A stretch of DNA of 13,739 nucleotides from Bacteroidota bacterium (GTDB lineage Bacteria; Bacteroidota; Bacteroidia; Chitinophagales; Chitinophagaceae), in NCBI GenBank assembly GCA_023411775.1, contig JAEYOL010000342.1:1-13739 (forward strand), given 5' to 3'. The translations under genes and the position numbers were made by a program. Positions 1-8,900 of this stretch are shown here, one piece after another. Position 1 is the stretch's first letter. Each line of letters begins with the position of its first letter. Below the pieces are notes generated by a model that was not told the origin of the DNA, did no database searches, and saw only the letters and a list, made by a program, of their open reading frames with translations.

Positions 1-4
1 CAAC

Positions 5-802
5 ATGAACGAAATGAGAAATTATAACGAGGAAAGAAGGGACCGGGGTGACAGGCGGGGAGATCTTCATGATGGCCGGGGTCATATCTGGACAGGTATT
101 TTTCTGTTGGCTATTGGTGGCTTGGCATTAGCGCGGAGTATGGGTGTGCCGGTTCCCAGCTGGTTGTTTAGCTGGCAAATGTTGCTGATCGCAATCGGGC
201 TTTTCATCGGTTTCAAAAACGGTTTTCGCGACTTTGGCTGGTTTATCCCAATGATCATCGGAGGATTTTTCCTGGTCAATGAATTTGTAATGCATGGAGA
301 GATGCGTCGGCATATCTGGCCATTGATCCTAATTATCATCGGCGTATTTTTCATTTTTCGTCCCCGGAAGACCTGTTTTAATCATAACCGGTCAAGACAG
401 GTGGCGAATGCTGGAGCAGCTGTACCGCTAACCGAAGGAACTCACCAGGCACCGCATTCGGAAGATGATGTCCTGGATTCTGTCAACGTATTCTCAGGAT
501 CGAAAAAAGTGATACTCTCAAAAAATTTTAAAGGAGGGGATGTGGTGAATATTTTCGGAGGCTGCGAACTTGATCTCACGCAGTGCGATATGACCACTCC
601 TGCTGTGCTGGAAGTTACGGCCATCTTTGGAGGCGCCACCCTGATCGTTCCGTCCAATTGGGCGATCAAATCAGAAGCCGTCAACATTTTCGGCGGGATA
701 AATGATAAACGAAAATTAACCACCCTGAGCGACACACCCACCAAGACGCTTGTACTAAAAGGGACGATGATATTTGGAGGGATGGAAATAAAGAGTTATT
801 AG
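5..802 (+). CDS. LiaF-like membrane protein (N-terminal TM bundle, C-terminal FGG-repeat domain)
   Basis: This 265-residue protein probably acts at the cytoplasmic membrane in envelope-stress sensing. A charged Arg/Asp/Gly-rich N-terminus (about residues 1-28) is followed by four hydrophobic helices (about 29-50, 52-68, 76-95 and 103-118) ending in a positively charged RPRK stop. The C-terminal half is a beta-rich domain built on recurring turns NVFSGS, NIFGGC, AIFGGA, NIFGGI and MIFGGM, the pattern of the cell-wall-active antibiotic response (LiaF/DUF2154-like) domain. In Firmicutes LiaF modulates a LiaS-type kinase, and here a membrane kinase pair lies two genes downstream, which suggests a similar partner role (inference). 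ATG at 5 is used, but a second ATG lies at 14 and the upstream region is outside the window, so the start is uncertain. The family call is confident; the function is not. Confidence 0.85.
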   Translation: MNEMRNYNEERRDRGDRRGDLHDGRGHIWTGIFLLAIGGLALARSMGVPVPSWLFSWQMLLIAIGLFIGFKNGFRDFGWFIPMIIGGFFLVNEFVMHGEMRRHIWPLILIIIGVFFIFRPRKTCFNHNRSRQVANAGAAVPLTEGTHQAPHSEDDVLDSVNVFSGSKKVILSKNFKGGDVVNIFGGCELDLTQCDMTTPAVLEVTAIFGGATLIVPSNWAIKSEAVNIFGGINDKRKLTTLSDTPTKTLVLKGTMIFGGMEIKSY

Positions 803-875
803 AAGTTAAGATGAGGTAAGAGCAGGCCCGTTTAGTAGCAAAAGGTACTGATACAATTATCTTAAAACATGAACT

Positions 876-1235
876 ATGAACTGGTATTTGGCAAAAATGG
901 TATTCCGAATTGTCTGTGGTGAAGGGACTCACACGCCGCAATTTGATGAACAACTAAGGCTGGTATCCGCAGGATCGCGGAAGGAAGCTTTTCATAGGGC
1001 AAAAGAAATGGGGCAGCAGGAAGAAGAAACTTTTTACAACCGTAAAGAACAACTGGTGCAGTGGCAGTTTATCAATATCAGTGAGCTGCATCTTCTTAAT
1101 GATCTTATTGATGGCGCTGAGCTCTATTCACGGATAGAGGAAAGGGATAATGCCGACGCATATATCTATACGGTTAATCAAAAAGCCGGCAACATTGTAG
1201 GAAATGAAACCAACCAATTGTTACAACTGACCTGA
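876..1235 (+). CDS. DUF4288-type small cytosolic protein
   Basis: This 119-residue protein has no signal peptide or membrane segment. The pattern MNWYLAKMVFRI near the N-terminus, the middle segment with QWQFINISEL, and the later pair LYSRIEE matches my recollection of the DUF4288 family, small proteins that open with a WY(L/A)AK strand and have no established function. It sits 73 bases after the LiaF-like gene and 7 bases before the LytS-type kinase gene, so it is probably cotranscribed at least with the kinase. An overlapping ATG at 869 is in another frame and meets a stop after about 17 codons, so 876 is the sensible start. A role as an accessory to the two-component pair is guilt by association only. 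Confidence 0.72.
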   Translation: MNWYLAKMVFRIVCGEGTHTPQFDEQLRLVSAGSRKEAFHRAKEMGQQEEETFYNRKEQLVQWQFINISELHLLNDLIDGAELYSRIEERDNADAYIYTVNQKAGNIVGNETNQLLQLT

Positions 1236-1242
1236 TCATTAA

Positions 1243-2283
1243 ATGCCCGCATCACCATTTTCGACAAGACGTTTTCTGATCACTTTCAGCATTGCCTGGC
1301 TGGTATTGATGGCGGACCATGCCATATTAATGTATTGGTTCGAGTTCCCGTTAAAAACGGCGTTACTGGATAGTTTGATCAGTAATTTATTATTGCTGGG
1401 TTTGTGCCTGCTGGTCATGAATACGATCCGTTACTACCTGCCCGGAAGGGAACAATACATGAATGTGCTGATCATGTGTGTTGTTCTCATCATACTCTGG
1501 CAACTCATCACCAACTGGCTGCTGGATCTTGTGCTGGGAAGTATGGAGGGTTATGAGGTTTTCCTGCATCAAACGGTGATCATCAGGCTGAGCATCGGTT
1601 TCCTTGTGTTGGGTATCGTGACCATGATGGCGATCAATTGGTACAACTGGCAGGAGCAGCAAAAAGCAGAGGAACGGAAGATTGATGCCGAGAAACTGGC
1701 CCGCGAAGCAGAACTTTTTAAATTGAGACAGCAATTGCAACCGCATTTCCTGTTCAATAGTCTCAACTCGATCAATGCCTTGATCGGGATCAGGCCGGAA
1801 GAGGCCAGGAAAATGGTACAGCAGTTGTCTGATTTCCTGCGTGGCACGATAAAAAAAGAAGAAACGCAATGGGTGAGCCTGATGGAAGAAATGCAGTACC
1901 TGCAACTCTACCTGGATATTGAAAAAGTTCGCTTTGGCAACCGGCTGGCTACTGAAATTGATATCGCGGAATCAACCCAGCAAATGAAACTGCCAGCGCT
2001 GCTGCTACAGCCCATCGTGGAGAACGCAATCAAATTTGGATTATACGATACGATTGGTGAAACGGTGATCAGGCTGGAAACCAGGGCGGGTGACGGAGAA
2101 CTGGTGTTAACGGTCACTAATCCTTTTGATCCCGAAACCTCTTCACCCAAAAAAGGGACGGGTTTTGGACTGAAATCGGTGCAACGCAGGCTGTACCTGT
2201 TGTTTGCCCGGCACGACCTGTTATCAACCGAAGTAATAGAAAATGTTTTTATCACCACTGTGAAAGTGCCACAATTACACTAA
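1243..2283 (+). CDS. LytS/YehU-type membrane sensor histidine kinase
   Basis: This 346-residue kinase has four predicted membrane helices (about residues 9-30, 40-60, 70-95 and 108-130), followed by a short coiled linker and the His_kinase (PF06580-type) domain. The phosphoacceptor box is LQPHFLFNSLNSI with the histidine at residue 168. The ATP-binding lid follows, with the N box PIVENAIKFG (Asn261) and the glycine box GTGFGL (305-310). Such kinases autophosphorylate and pass phosphate to a LytTR regulator, and the gene directly downstream encodes one, 18 bases away. The small loops between helices leave no large extracytoplasmic sensor domain, so the signal is probably perceived within the membrane or through a partner such as the LiaF-like protein (inference). 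It starts 7 bases after the preceding stop, consistent with translational coupling. Confidence 0.93.
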   Translation: MPASPFSTRRFLITFSIAWLVLMADHAILMYWFEFPLKTALLDSLISNLLLLGLCLLVMNTIRYYLPGREQYMNVLIMCVVLIILWQLITNWLLDLVLGSMEGYEVFLHQTVIIRLSIGFLVLGIVTMMAINWYNWQEQQKAEERKIDAEKLAREAELFKLRQQLQPHFLFNSLNSINALIGIRPEEARKMVQQLSDFLRGTIKKEETQWVSLMEEMQYLQLYLDIEKVRFGNRLATEIDIAESTQQMKLPALLLQPIVENAIKFGLYDTIGETVIRLETRAGDGELVLTVTNPFDPETSSPKKGTGFGLKSVQRRLYLLFARHDLLSTEVIENVFITTVKVPQLH

Positions 2284-2301
2284 AAAGGAAACCTGAAATA
2301 A

Positions 2302-3042
2302 ATGAGCAAGGTTATCATCATAGACGACGAGGCATTGGCAAGAAGTATTGTCAAAGAATACCTGCAAAAGCATCCTCAACTGGAACTGGTGGCCGAATGC
2401 GGCGATGGTTTTGAGGGAATAAAGGCTATCCAGCAATACCAGCCCGATCTTGTATTCCTGGATATCCAGATGCCCAAGATCAATGGTTTTGAGATGCTGG
2501 AGCTGATCGAACAACCACCTGCGGTAATTTTTACCACCGCGTTCGATGAATACGCGATCAGGGCTTTCGAAGCTCACGCGATCGATTATTTACTGAAGCC
2601 GTTTAACCAGGAGCGTTTTGATAAAGCTGTGGCCAAATGGTCGGACCAGCGGGCTGTTTCATCAGAGAACAAAACGATGGAACTGCTGGAAACAGCTGCC
2701 CAATCGCCCTCGCAGAATAACCGGGTCGTGGTCAAGAATGGTAGCAAGATCAAGATCATTCCCACACATGATATTTTTTACCTGGAAGCAGCCGATGACT
2801 ACGTTAAGATCCACACCCATGAGGGATATTTCCTGAAAAATAAAACGATGAATTATTTTGAGCAACTGCTCGACGCGCACCAGTTTGTACGTTCCCATCG
2901 CTCCTATATCGTTAATGTGCAACAGATCACCCGCATCGACCCCTACGAGAAGGACAACCATGTAGCTGTTCTACGTTCTGGTATAAAAGTGCCGGTAAGT
3001 CGTGGCGGCTATGGAAAATTGAAAGCGGTGCTGGGCTTGTAA
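2302..3042 (+). CDS. LytTR-family response regulator
   Basis: This 246-residue regulator has an N-terminal receiver (about 1-120) and a C-terminal LytTR DNA-binding domain (about 140-245). In the receiver the acidic pocket is Asp8/Asp9, the phosphoacceptor is Asp54 in VFLDIQMPK, the conserved Thr is at 78-79 in FTTAFDEYAI, and Lys99 lies in DYLLKPF. The LytTR part shows the typical IFYLEAADDYVKIHT and FVRSHRSYIVN blocks. It should be phosphorylated by the LytS-type kinase encoded 18 bases upstream and act as a transcription factor. The targets cannot be read from this window, although such regulators often control adjacent membrane-protein genes. The receiver residues are complete, and nothing suggests degeneration. 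No strong terminator is visible after the stop codon. Confidence 0.94.
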   Translation: MSKVIIIDDEALARSIVKEYLQKHPQLELVAECGDGFEGIKAIQQYQPDLVFLDIQMPKINGFEMLELIEQPPAVIFTTAFDEYAIRAFEAHAIDYLLKPFNQERFDKAVAKWSDQRAVSSENKTMELLETAAQSPSQNNRVVVKNGSKIKIIPTHDIFYLEAADDYVKIHTHEGYFLKNKTMNYFEQLLDAHQFVRSHRSYIVNVQQITRIDPYEKDNHVAVLRSGIKVPVSRGGYGKLKAVLGL

Positions 3043-3149
3043 AATTACTGCCTGGCTTCCCCTCAAATCCGCGTATCTGCGCTGCAAGATTTATTGTATC
3101 CGACATCATACAAACTTAGCCTCACCCCCAGAGAACTAATGTCTCACCG

Positions 3150-3170
3150 TATCCAGCATCCAGTATCCAG
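3150..3170 (+). repeat. Three tandem heptamers (T/C)ATCCAG
   Basis: TATCCAG, CATCCAG and TATCCAG follow each other without spacer at 3150-3156, 3157-3163 and 3164-3170, differing only at the first base. The array lies in non-coding sequence after the LytTR regulator gene. Short 7-base arrays of this kind may be a dispersed intergenic repeat in this lineage, but I can see only this copy here. Its function is unknown. Confidence 0.7.
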
Positions 3171-3178
3171 CTTTTCAA

Positions 3179-3210
3179 TTTGCCGATTTGATCTACTATT
3201 TCTATATTTA
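3179..3210 (+). promoter_or_regulatory. Candidate Bacteroidota-type promoter (TTTG-N20-TATATTTA)
   Basis: A -33-like TTTG at 3179-3182 is separated by 20 bases from TATATTTA at 3203-3210, which differs from the Bacteroidota -7 consensus TAnnTTTG only in the last base. It points toward the small ORFs at 3345 and 3474 and the kinase operon starting at 3748. No better match was found between 3043 and 3747. Such short motifs arise by chance, so this is a tentative site. Confidence 0.3.
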
Positions 3211-3344
3211 AAGTGTTGAATTCCACCGTTCCCGTTTCAACCCCACAACCTCCGCCTCCTCTCTAAACTGTTTCGGTTAAAGTATCAGTTCTGCTGGTAT
3301 ACACGCGTGATAACTGTTATATCAAGGGTGTACTACTGCATTAT

Positions 3345-3473
3345 ATGATTCTGACGTTTCGGATCATTTTCAACAAATCGCTCATGCTGGCCAACATCAA
3401 TGCAGGGACAACGGGCGGCAATCTCGAAATGCATAGTCATACTACCTGTTGCATCACCACTAAAGAGAAATAA
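3345..3473 (+). CDS. Very small ORF (42 codons) abutting the next ORF, doubtful
   Basis: An ATG-started frame of 42 codons ends in TAA at 3471-3473, and the following ORF begins at the next base (TAAATG). The product has a hydrophobic N-terminus (MILTFRIIF) and a Cys-Cys pair near the C-terminus, but resembles nothing I recognise. The exact stop/start junction would fit translational coupling. However, the neighbouring ORF appears to be a decayed kinase fragment, so this may simply be open frame in degenerate sequence. Confidence 0.2.
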   Translation: MILTFRIIFNKSLMLANINAGTTGGNLEMHSHTTCCITTKEK

Positions 3474-3698
3474 ATGAGCCTCCGCCTTCAAAATATTTAC
3501 GATACCATTCAGCAGGATGAAAATATACCGGCGGAACATAAAGCTGCGATCCTAAAAACGATTAAAGACGCCTACAGGGAATTGGAAATCACGCTGCTCA
3601 AACCTGGCAGAAAGAAAAGTAAAGGTGCAACTAATACGATCCGAGAAAATGGCCAGCCTGGGCAAGGAGAAGGAATCAATTTCTTAATCATACTGTAG
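3474..3698 (+). CDS. Small hypothetical protein, probable truncated kinase remnant
   Basis: This 74-codon frame encodes a charged helical N-terminal half (about residues 1-43, with LQNIYDTIQQDENIP and AAILKTIKDAYRELEI), followed by a low-complexity Lys/Gly-rich tail. From memory, similar amphipathic N-termini precede the coiled-coil/GAF regions of large Bacteroidota histidine kinases, but I cannot verify this here. The tail is overlapped in the +1 frame by a recognisable piece of kinase linker (see the pseudogene entry at 3601). I therefore suspect that the ORF is the N-terminus of a deleted and frameshifted kinase gene rather than an intact small protein. It precedes the TPR kinase gene by 49 bases and could be cotranscribed with it. 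Confidence 0.45.
   Translation: MSLRLQNIYDTIQQDENIPAEHKAAILKTIKDAYRELEITLLKPGRKKSKGATNTIRENGQPGQGEGINFLIIL
3601..3687 (+). pseudogene. Out-of-frame histidine kinase linker remnant
   Basis: In the frame +1 to the small ORF at 3474, bases 3601-3663 read NLAERKVKVQLIRSEKMASLG. This closely matches the coiled-coil/pre-H-box segment of the soluble kinase encoded downstream (ALAELRVTQKQLIQSEKMASLG, about 8223-8307) and that of the TPR kinase (TQKQLIQSEKMASLG). The match stops right before the ELTAGIAHE phosphoacceptor box, and the frame ends at TAA 3685-3687. Similarity also holds at base level (for example TCCGAGAAAATGGCC against TCCGAAAAAATGGCT). This looks like the scar of a third related kinase gene with an internal deletion and loss of the catalytic part. 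Confidence 0.6.
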
Positions 3699-3747
3699 GC
3701 TGATCAAATATAGATATGCAGGACAATTAATTTTTATAACTGGAAAC

Positions 3748-5958
3748 ATGAAACCAATCATTGCTACCATTTTTTGCATATTCGTTGCAATTGGGTCCCT
3801 TGCACAGGGAACCAAATTGGATAGCCCCGATGCTGGTATTGCAAAAATCAAAAAGGCCCTTCAACAGGTACCGTCCATCACGAGTATTGACTCAGCGATC
3901 AGCTTTATCAAATCGGTCATCGAAGAATCAGGAAAGATAAACTTCGCTGAAGGTGAAGCCGAGGCAAGACAAAAGCTCGCTGCCAAGTTCAATATGAAAG
4001 GGGAGTACCGGCAGGCAGCGCAGAATCTCGCCATTGCGGAAAAAATTTACAGATCACTTAATGACTCACTGGGATTTAACTACGTTTGGTCGACATATGG
4101 CATGATGTACGGTATGCAAAGCATGTATGATTCCTCCATCCACTTTTTTGAATCCGCTATCGGGGTAGCAGAACGGAACGGGTATCAACAGGAACTGGCC
4201 GGAGACTATATGAACATCGCCATTAGTTACCAGATGCAATCCAACTTTCCCCAGGCGCTACGGTACCAGCAAAAAGCCTTTACCCTTGCAAAAGCCAGGA
4301 ACAATTTAGAAGACCAGGCTTATACCAGCTTAAATATGGGGCTTATCTATTTTACCATGGGTGATAGTAGCAGGGCCGAACGAGAGTACATCGAGTCAGT
4401 CGGTTATGCAGAAAGTGTAGGTGTGAAAGTTGTAGAATTATATGCATATTCCAACCTTGCGGAATTGTACCTCAGCAAAAAAGAACCGCAAAAAGCTTAC
4501 GATTATGCGATGAAAGCCGCTATCCTTGGCCATGAAGTGGGAGACCAGGGCATTGAAGCCGCCAGCTTGTCAAAAGCTTCACGCTCCCTTATCTACCTGA
4601 AAAGATTTCCGGAAGCGGAAAGACTGGCGCGTCAGGGAATGGCGGTAGCAGATTCATCCGGTCAGCCATTGAATATTTTCCAGGCCTATTCGGCTATGGG
4701 CACACTATTCAAATCACAACAAAACTACAGTCAGGCCATCCCTTATTTTGAAAAGGGCCTCGGGACTTTGCAGCATTCGGACATCTATGATGAAGCCGTA
4801 GGACGAGCGAGATATGACCTGTCGGAATGCTATGAAAAAACAAGCGATTTTAAAACCGCTCTGCTCAACTATAAAACCGGTTCTCAGATCCTGGACTCTG
4901 TACGTAGCAGGGAAAACGTACGGAAGGCGACAGAGCTGAGTATGAATTATGAGTATGAGAAAACTCAGGAAGCACAACGTATCGAACAAAAACAGAAAGA
5001 TGCCCGCTCAAAAGAAAGACAGATCGCTTTGCTGATCGGGTTAGGCCTTACCCTGGTATTGGCGATAGTGGCGTTTACCGCCTACCGGAACAAACAAAAA
5101 GCGAATGAGGTATTGCATCAACAAAAGCAGGAAATAGAACATACCCTGAACCAGCTCGAGGCGACGCAGAAGCAATTAATCCAATCCGAAAAAATGGCAT
5201 CCCTGGGCGAACTCACGGCCGGCATCGCACATGAGATCCAAAACCCGTTGAATTTCGTAAACAACTTCTCGGAAGTAAGCAGTGAATTACTGGATGAGAT
5301 GAAACAGGTGATCGACAAAGGCGATATGGAAGAGATCAAATCGATTTCCGAAGATGTAAAACAAAACCTGGAAAAGATTCTGCACCATGGAAAACGGGCT
5401 GATAGCATTGTAAAAGGAATGCTGCAACATTCACGTATCAGTAGCAGGCAAAAAGAACCAACTGATATTAACGCGCTTGCGGATGAGTATTTACGCCTGT
5501 CATACCACGGTTTAAGAGCAAAAGACAAAACTTTTAACGCCACCACGAAAACAGATTTTGATGCCAATACCGGGTTGGTCAATATCGTACCCCAGGATAT
5601 AGGGAGGGTGATGTTAAACCTTCTCACCAACGCATTCTATTCGGTAAATGAAAAGAAAAAATCCATTCTCACCGAAGGCAGGGATATCAAGTACGAGCCG
5701 ACCGTTTTCGTCGGCACGAAAAAAGAAAAAGATAAGGTAGTGATCATAGTACGGGATAATGGAAACGGCATCCCTGAAAAAATACGTAACAAAATATTTC
5801 AGCCATTTTTTACCACCAAACCCACCGGGCAGGGAACAGGACTGGGTCTATCGCTGAGCTATGACATCGTTACCAACGGACATGGTGGAGAGTTGAAAAT
5901 GGAAACAAAGGAAGGGGAAGGAACAACGTTTATCATCAGTATTCCAGCTAACAGTTGA
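3748..5958 (+). CDS. TPR-containing transmembrane sensor histidine kinase
   Basis: This 736-residue kinase starts with a signal peptide (MKPIIATIFCIFVAIGSLAQ). About seven or eight TPR-like helical repeats follow (roughly residues 60-400), presumably periplasmic, with recognisable units such as YMNIAISYQMQSNFPQALRY. A transmembrane helix at about 425-447 and a cytosolic coiled coil lead to the HisKA box ASLGELTAGIAHEIQNPLNF, with the phosphoacceptor at His495. The ATPase domain has the N box NLLTNAF (Asn624/628), DNGNGIP (Asp670), FQPFFTTKP and GTGLGL (696-701), so the catalytic set is complete. No receiver domain is fused; the partners are probably the receivers encoded at 9061 and 9435. The stop codon overlaps a possible TTG start of the next gene, so it is the first gene of a coupled operon. 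The TPR ligand is unknown. Confidence 0.93.
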   Translation: MKPIIATIFCIFVAIGSLAQGTKLDSPDAGIAKIKKALQQVPSITSIDSAISFIKSVIEESGKINFAEGEAEARQKLAAKFNMKGEYRQAAQNLAIAEKIYRSLNDSLGFNYVWSTYGMMYGMQSMYDSSIHFFESAIGVAERNGYQQELAGDYMNIAISYQMQSNFPQALRYQQKAFTLAKARNNLEDQAYTSLNMGLIYFTMGDSSRAEREYIESVGYAESVGVKVVELYAYSNLAELYLSKKEPQKAYDYAMKAAILGHEVGDQGIEAASLSKASRSLIYLKRFPEAERLARQGMAVADSSGQPLNIFQAYSAMGTLFKSQQNYSQAIPYFEKGLGTLQHSDIYDEAVGRARYDLSECYEKTSDFKTALLNYKTGSQILDSVRSRENVRKATELSMNYEYEKTQEAQRIEQKQKDARSKERQIALLIGLGLTLVLAIVAFTAYRNKQKANEVLHQQKQEIEHTLNQLEATQKQLIQSEKMASLGELTAGIAHEIQNPLNFVNNFSEVSSELLDEMKQVIDKGDMEEIKSISEDVKQNLEKILHHGKRADSIVKGMLQHSRISSRQKEPTDINALADEYLRLSYHGLRAKDKTFNATTKTDFDANTGLVNIVPQDIGRVMLNLLTNAFYSVNEKKKSILTEGRDIKYEPTVFVGTKKEKDKVVIIVRDNGNGIPEKIRNKIFQPFFTTKPTGQGTGLGLSLSYDIVTNGHGGELKMETKEGEGTTFIISIPANS

Positions 5959-5963
5959 AAAAT

Positions 5964-8900
5964 ATGAAACTGACCAAACAAATCAGAACAGATTTGGCAA
6001 AAGCTTATCAATGTGCTATGGAGATAAGCATACTTGATATGAAGGCACCGCTTCGTTACATCAACCAGTACATTGCTGAAAACGTAAGCGGCTATGGCAC
6101 AGCAGCTGATGAAAAGGTCAGGTCAAGAGAGGATTATCGTAAGATGCTTATGAAAAGCCGGCAACAGTCGAAAGGGATGTGGTTTAAAGCGAAGATCATT
6201 ACACCCTACCGGCCAATATTTACCGATGAAACCACTGCAAAGTTTCATGACGAAATAATGGTCCAGATTGGCGATAAAAAAAACAAGCACCAGATTCATT
6301 TATATATGAGCTGTGTATTTAAGTACCAGTTCAATAAATGGCAAATGGTCTTATTTCACGGCTCTATGCCCGATCCTACCAGTAGTACAGAAGATACGTT
6401 TCATATAGGGGAAGCAGAAAAAAAAATAAAAGAACTGGAGGAGGTTGTTGCACAGCGAACGGCAGAACTGCAAATAAAAGCCCGGGAATTGGAGGTAGAA
6501 GCATCGCTTGAAAGAGTTCGTGCACGCAGCCTTGCCATGCACAACACTTCTGAATTGGGGGACGTGATCCATACAGTTCATAAGGAATTGCTCAATTTGA
6601 ATATGGCCATTCATGGCGGATCTTTTATTGTTATCAACAATGATATTGATGAAACCATCCGTTGTTGGGGATCGGGCGGTACAGTTAATACTTCCACCGA
6701 AGTGCATCTTCCATTTTATAAAGAGCCTTTCTGTACAAATCTTATCAAACGAATAAAAAAAGGCCCCGGATTTTTTACTGAAGAATATACACGGCAGGAG
6801 AAAAAGAAATTTTTTACTTTCCTGTTTAAACATGATCCCTGGTCGAAGTTGGATGCAGAGCAGAAAAAGGAAACACTTTCCAGTCCTGGAGGATATACAC
6901 GATCATGCTGTGTAAGTGAAAACACAAGTATTTTTATCGTCAATCAATCTGGAAAAATATTTTCAGCAGAAGAAAATGAAATACTAAAGCGTTTCGGAAA
7001 AGTATTCGAGCAGGCATATTCCCGATTTCTCGATCTGCAAAAAGCAGAAGCACAGGCAAGAGAAGCAATGATAGAAGCTGCCCTGGAAAAAGTGCGGGCC
7101 CGCTCACTGGCGATGCATCATTCTGATGAGCTCGAAATGGTGGCAGCCTCCCTGTTTGACCGGCTTGCAGAACTCGGATTGTCTTTTGACGGGGCGCTAA
7201 TTTTTCTTTTTGAAAAAGAAAAAAGAAATATCAGGCTCTGGGTGGCTACCACCCAGTTATCGGCGCCGGTAAATATTGAACTCCCCTATGACAGGGATAT
7301 TGAAAACAATGCGATTATCAAAGACCTCTGGCACGCCATCGAAAGTGATGAGAATATTCTCGACAGATCTTATTCGGGGGAGACAAAAAATGAGTATTTC
7401 CGCTATGTAGTGAAGTATAATGAATCAAAAGTACCGAAGCCGATTCAACGACTCCAAATAGAAACGGAATCCTGGAAATTCCACGGCGTTGCGGAGAAAA
7501 ATTCCATGTTGGGTTTTGACAGCTGGTCCGATCATCTCACCACTCCTGAAGATTTAAAAATTCTGACGCGTTTTTCAAAGGTATTCGAACAGGCCTATAT
7601 CCGTTTCCTCGACCTGAAGAAGGCTGAGGAGCAGGCAAAGGAAGCAAAGATTGAGGCGGCGCTGGAACGCGTGAGAAGCAAAGCTATGGCGATGCATAAC
7701 ACAGAGGACCTGTCCGACACCATTCATGCCTTCTATAAAGAACTGCAAATCTTCAGCATCACACCACGAAGATGCGGCGTCGGACTACTGGACAAAGAAA
7801 GCCGCACAGGGGAATTATTTACCTGGAATACAACGGAGCAGGGCGAAAGCCTCGAACTGGTCGGCCGTCTTCTGATGGAAGGGCACCCGGTGCTTGAAAA
7901 AGTTTACGAAGGCTGGATCACTCAAACGAATTATTATCCAGTGCTGAGAGGTAAAGAAATTAGTGAGTACTACAAGGTGATCCGCCCGCAAATGGGATTC
8001 CCCAATTATGCGCATGACGATGTACAATACGGGTATTTCTTTTTCTTCAGCGAAGGTGGTGTATACGCGTGGACACAAAATGAAATGAAAGAGGAAGAGT
8101 TGCAGATCTATCGCCGGTTCACTTCCGTGCTGAGCCTGACCTATAAACGTTACAAGGACCTGCAACAGGCCGAGGCCCTGGCGGAAAAAGCCGAACAGGA
8201 CTTAATCCTGCTAAAAGAAGAAAAAAAGCGTACGGAAGATGCCCTGGCCGAGTTGCGGGTGACGCAGAAACAACTGATACAATCCGAAAAAATGGCTTCC
8301 CTCGGCGAACTCACTGCCGGTATCGCTCATGAAATTCAAAACCCTCTGAACTTCGTAAACAACTTCAGTGAAGTCAGCAATGAATTACTCGATGAAATGA
8401 AAACTGAACTATCTAAAGGTTCGATCGAAGAAGCCCTGGCCATTGCAGAGGATGTCAGGCAAAACCTGGAAAAAATAACACACCATGGTAAACGCGCTGA
8501 TGCCATTGTAAAAGGTATGCTGCAGCACAGTCGTAGCAGCAGCGGTACAAAAGAACCCACCGATATCAATGCCCTTTGCGATGAATACCTGCGTCTCTCC
8601 TATCATGGTCTTAGGGCCAGGGATAAATCCTTCAACGCAACCATAAAAACTGATTTCGACTCCAGCATTGGAACGGTAGAAGTGATACCACAAGACCTGG
8701 GCCGTGCAATTCTGAACCTGTTGACAAATGCATTCTACACCGTCAATGAAAAAAAGAAATCTGCCAGCGCAGCAGGCTCAGCAAATGTTTACGAACCCAC
8801 CGTTTCGGTTCGCACAAAAAAGGGTAAGGATGCGGTCGAAATCGAGGTCAGTGATAATGGAAACGGCATTCCTCAAAAAATACAGGCCAAAATCTTCCAG

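Larger units (their letters stand above)
3043..3344. other. Gene-poor intergenic stretch after the LytTR regulator
   Basis: About 300 bases with no convincing coding region on either strand. It holds a three-unit heptamer repeat at 3150-3170 and a candidate rightward promoter at 3179-3210, and is otherwise pyrimidine-rich, low-information sequence. The segment near 3064-3090 (AAATCCGCGTATCTGCGC) has a repetitive look but no clear hairpin followed by a T-run, so I do not call a terminator here. Confidence 0.5.

Noticed and set aside
869..922. Upstream ATG at 869 as a start for the DUF4288-type gene
   Set aside because: It is in a different frame and runs into a stop after about 17 codons; the ATG at 876 opens the family-like N-terminus.
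1390..1905. Long open frame on the minus strand opposite the LytS-type kinase gene
   Set aside because: Its His/Gln/Asp-rich translation has no recognisable domain, and the plus strand encodes a complete kinase with all motifs; it is an antisense shadow.
3150..3170. CRISPR-like array
   Set aside because: Direct 7-base tandem units without spacers, and no cas genes nearby.
5118..5630. Minus-strand frame of 170 codons opposite the TPR kinase core, with similar ones opposite the second kinase
   Set aside because: Serine/Cys/Phe-rich antisense translation of a conserved kinase core; its recurrence simply mirrors the duplicated core.
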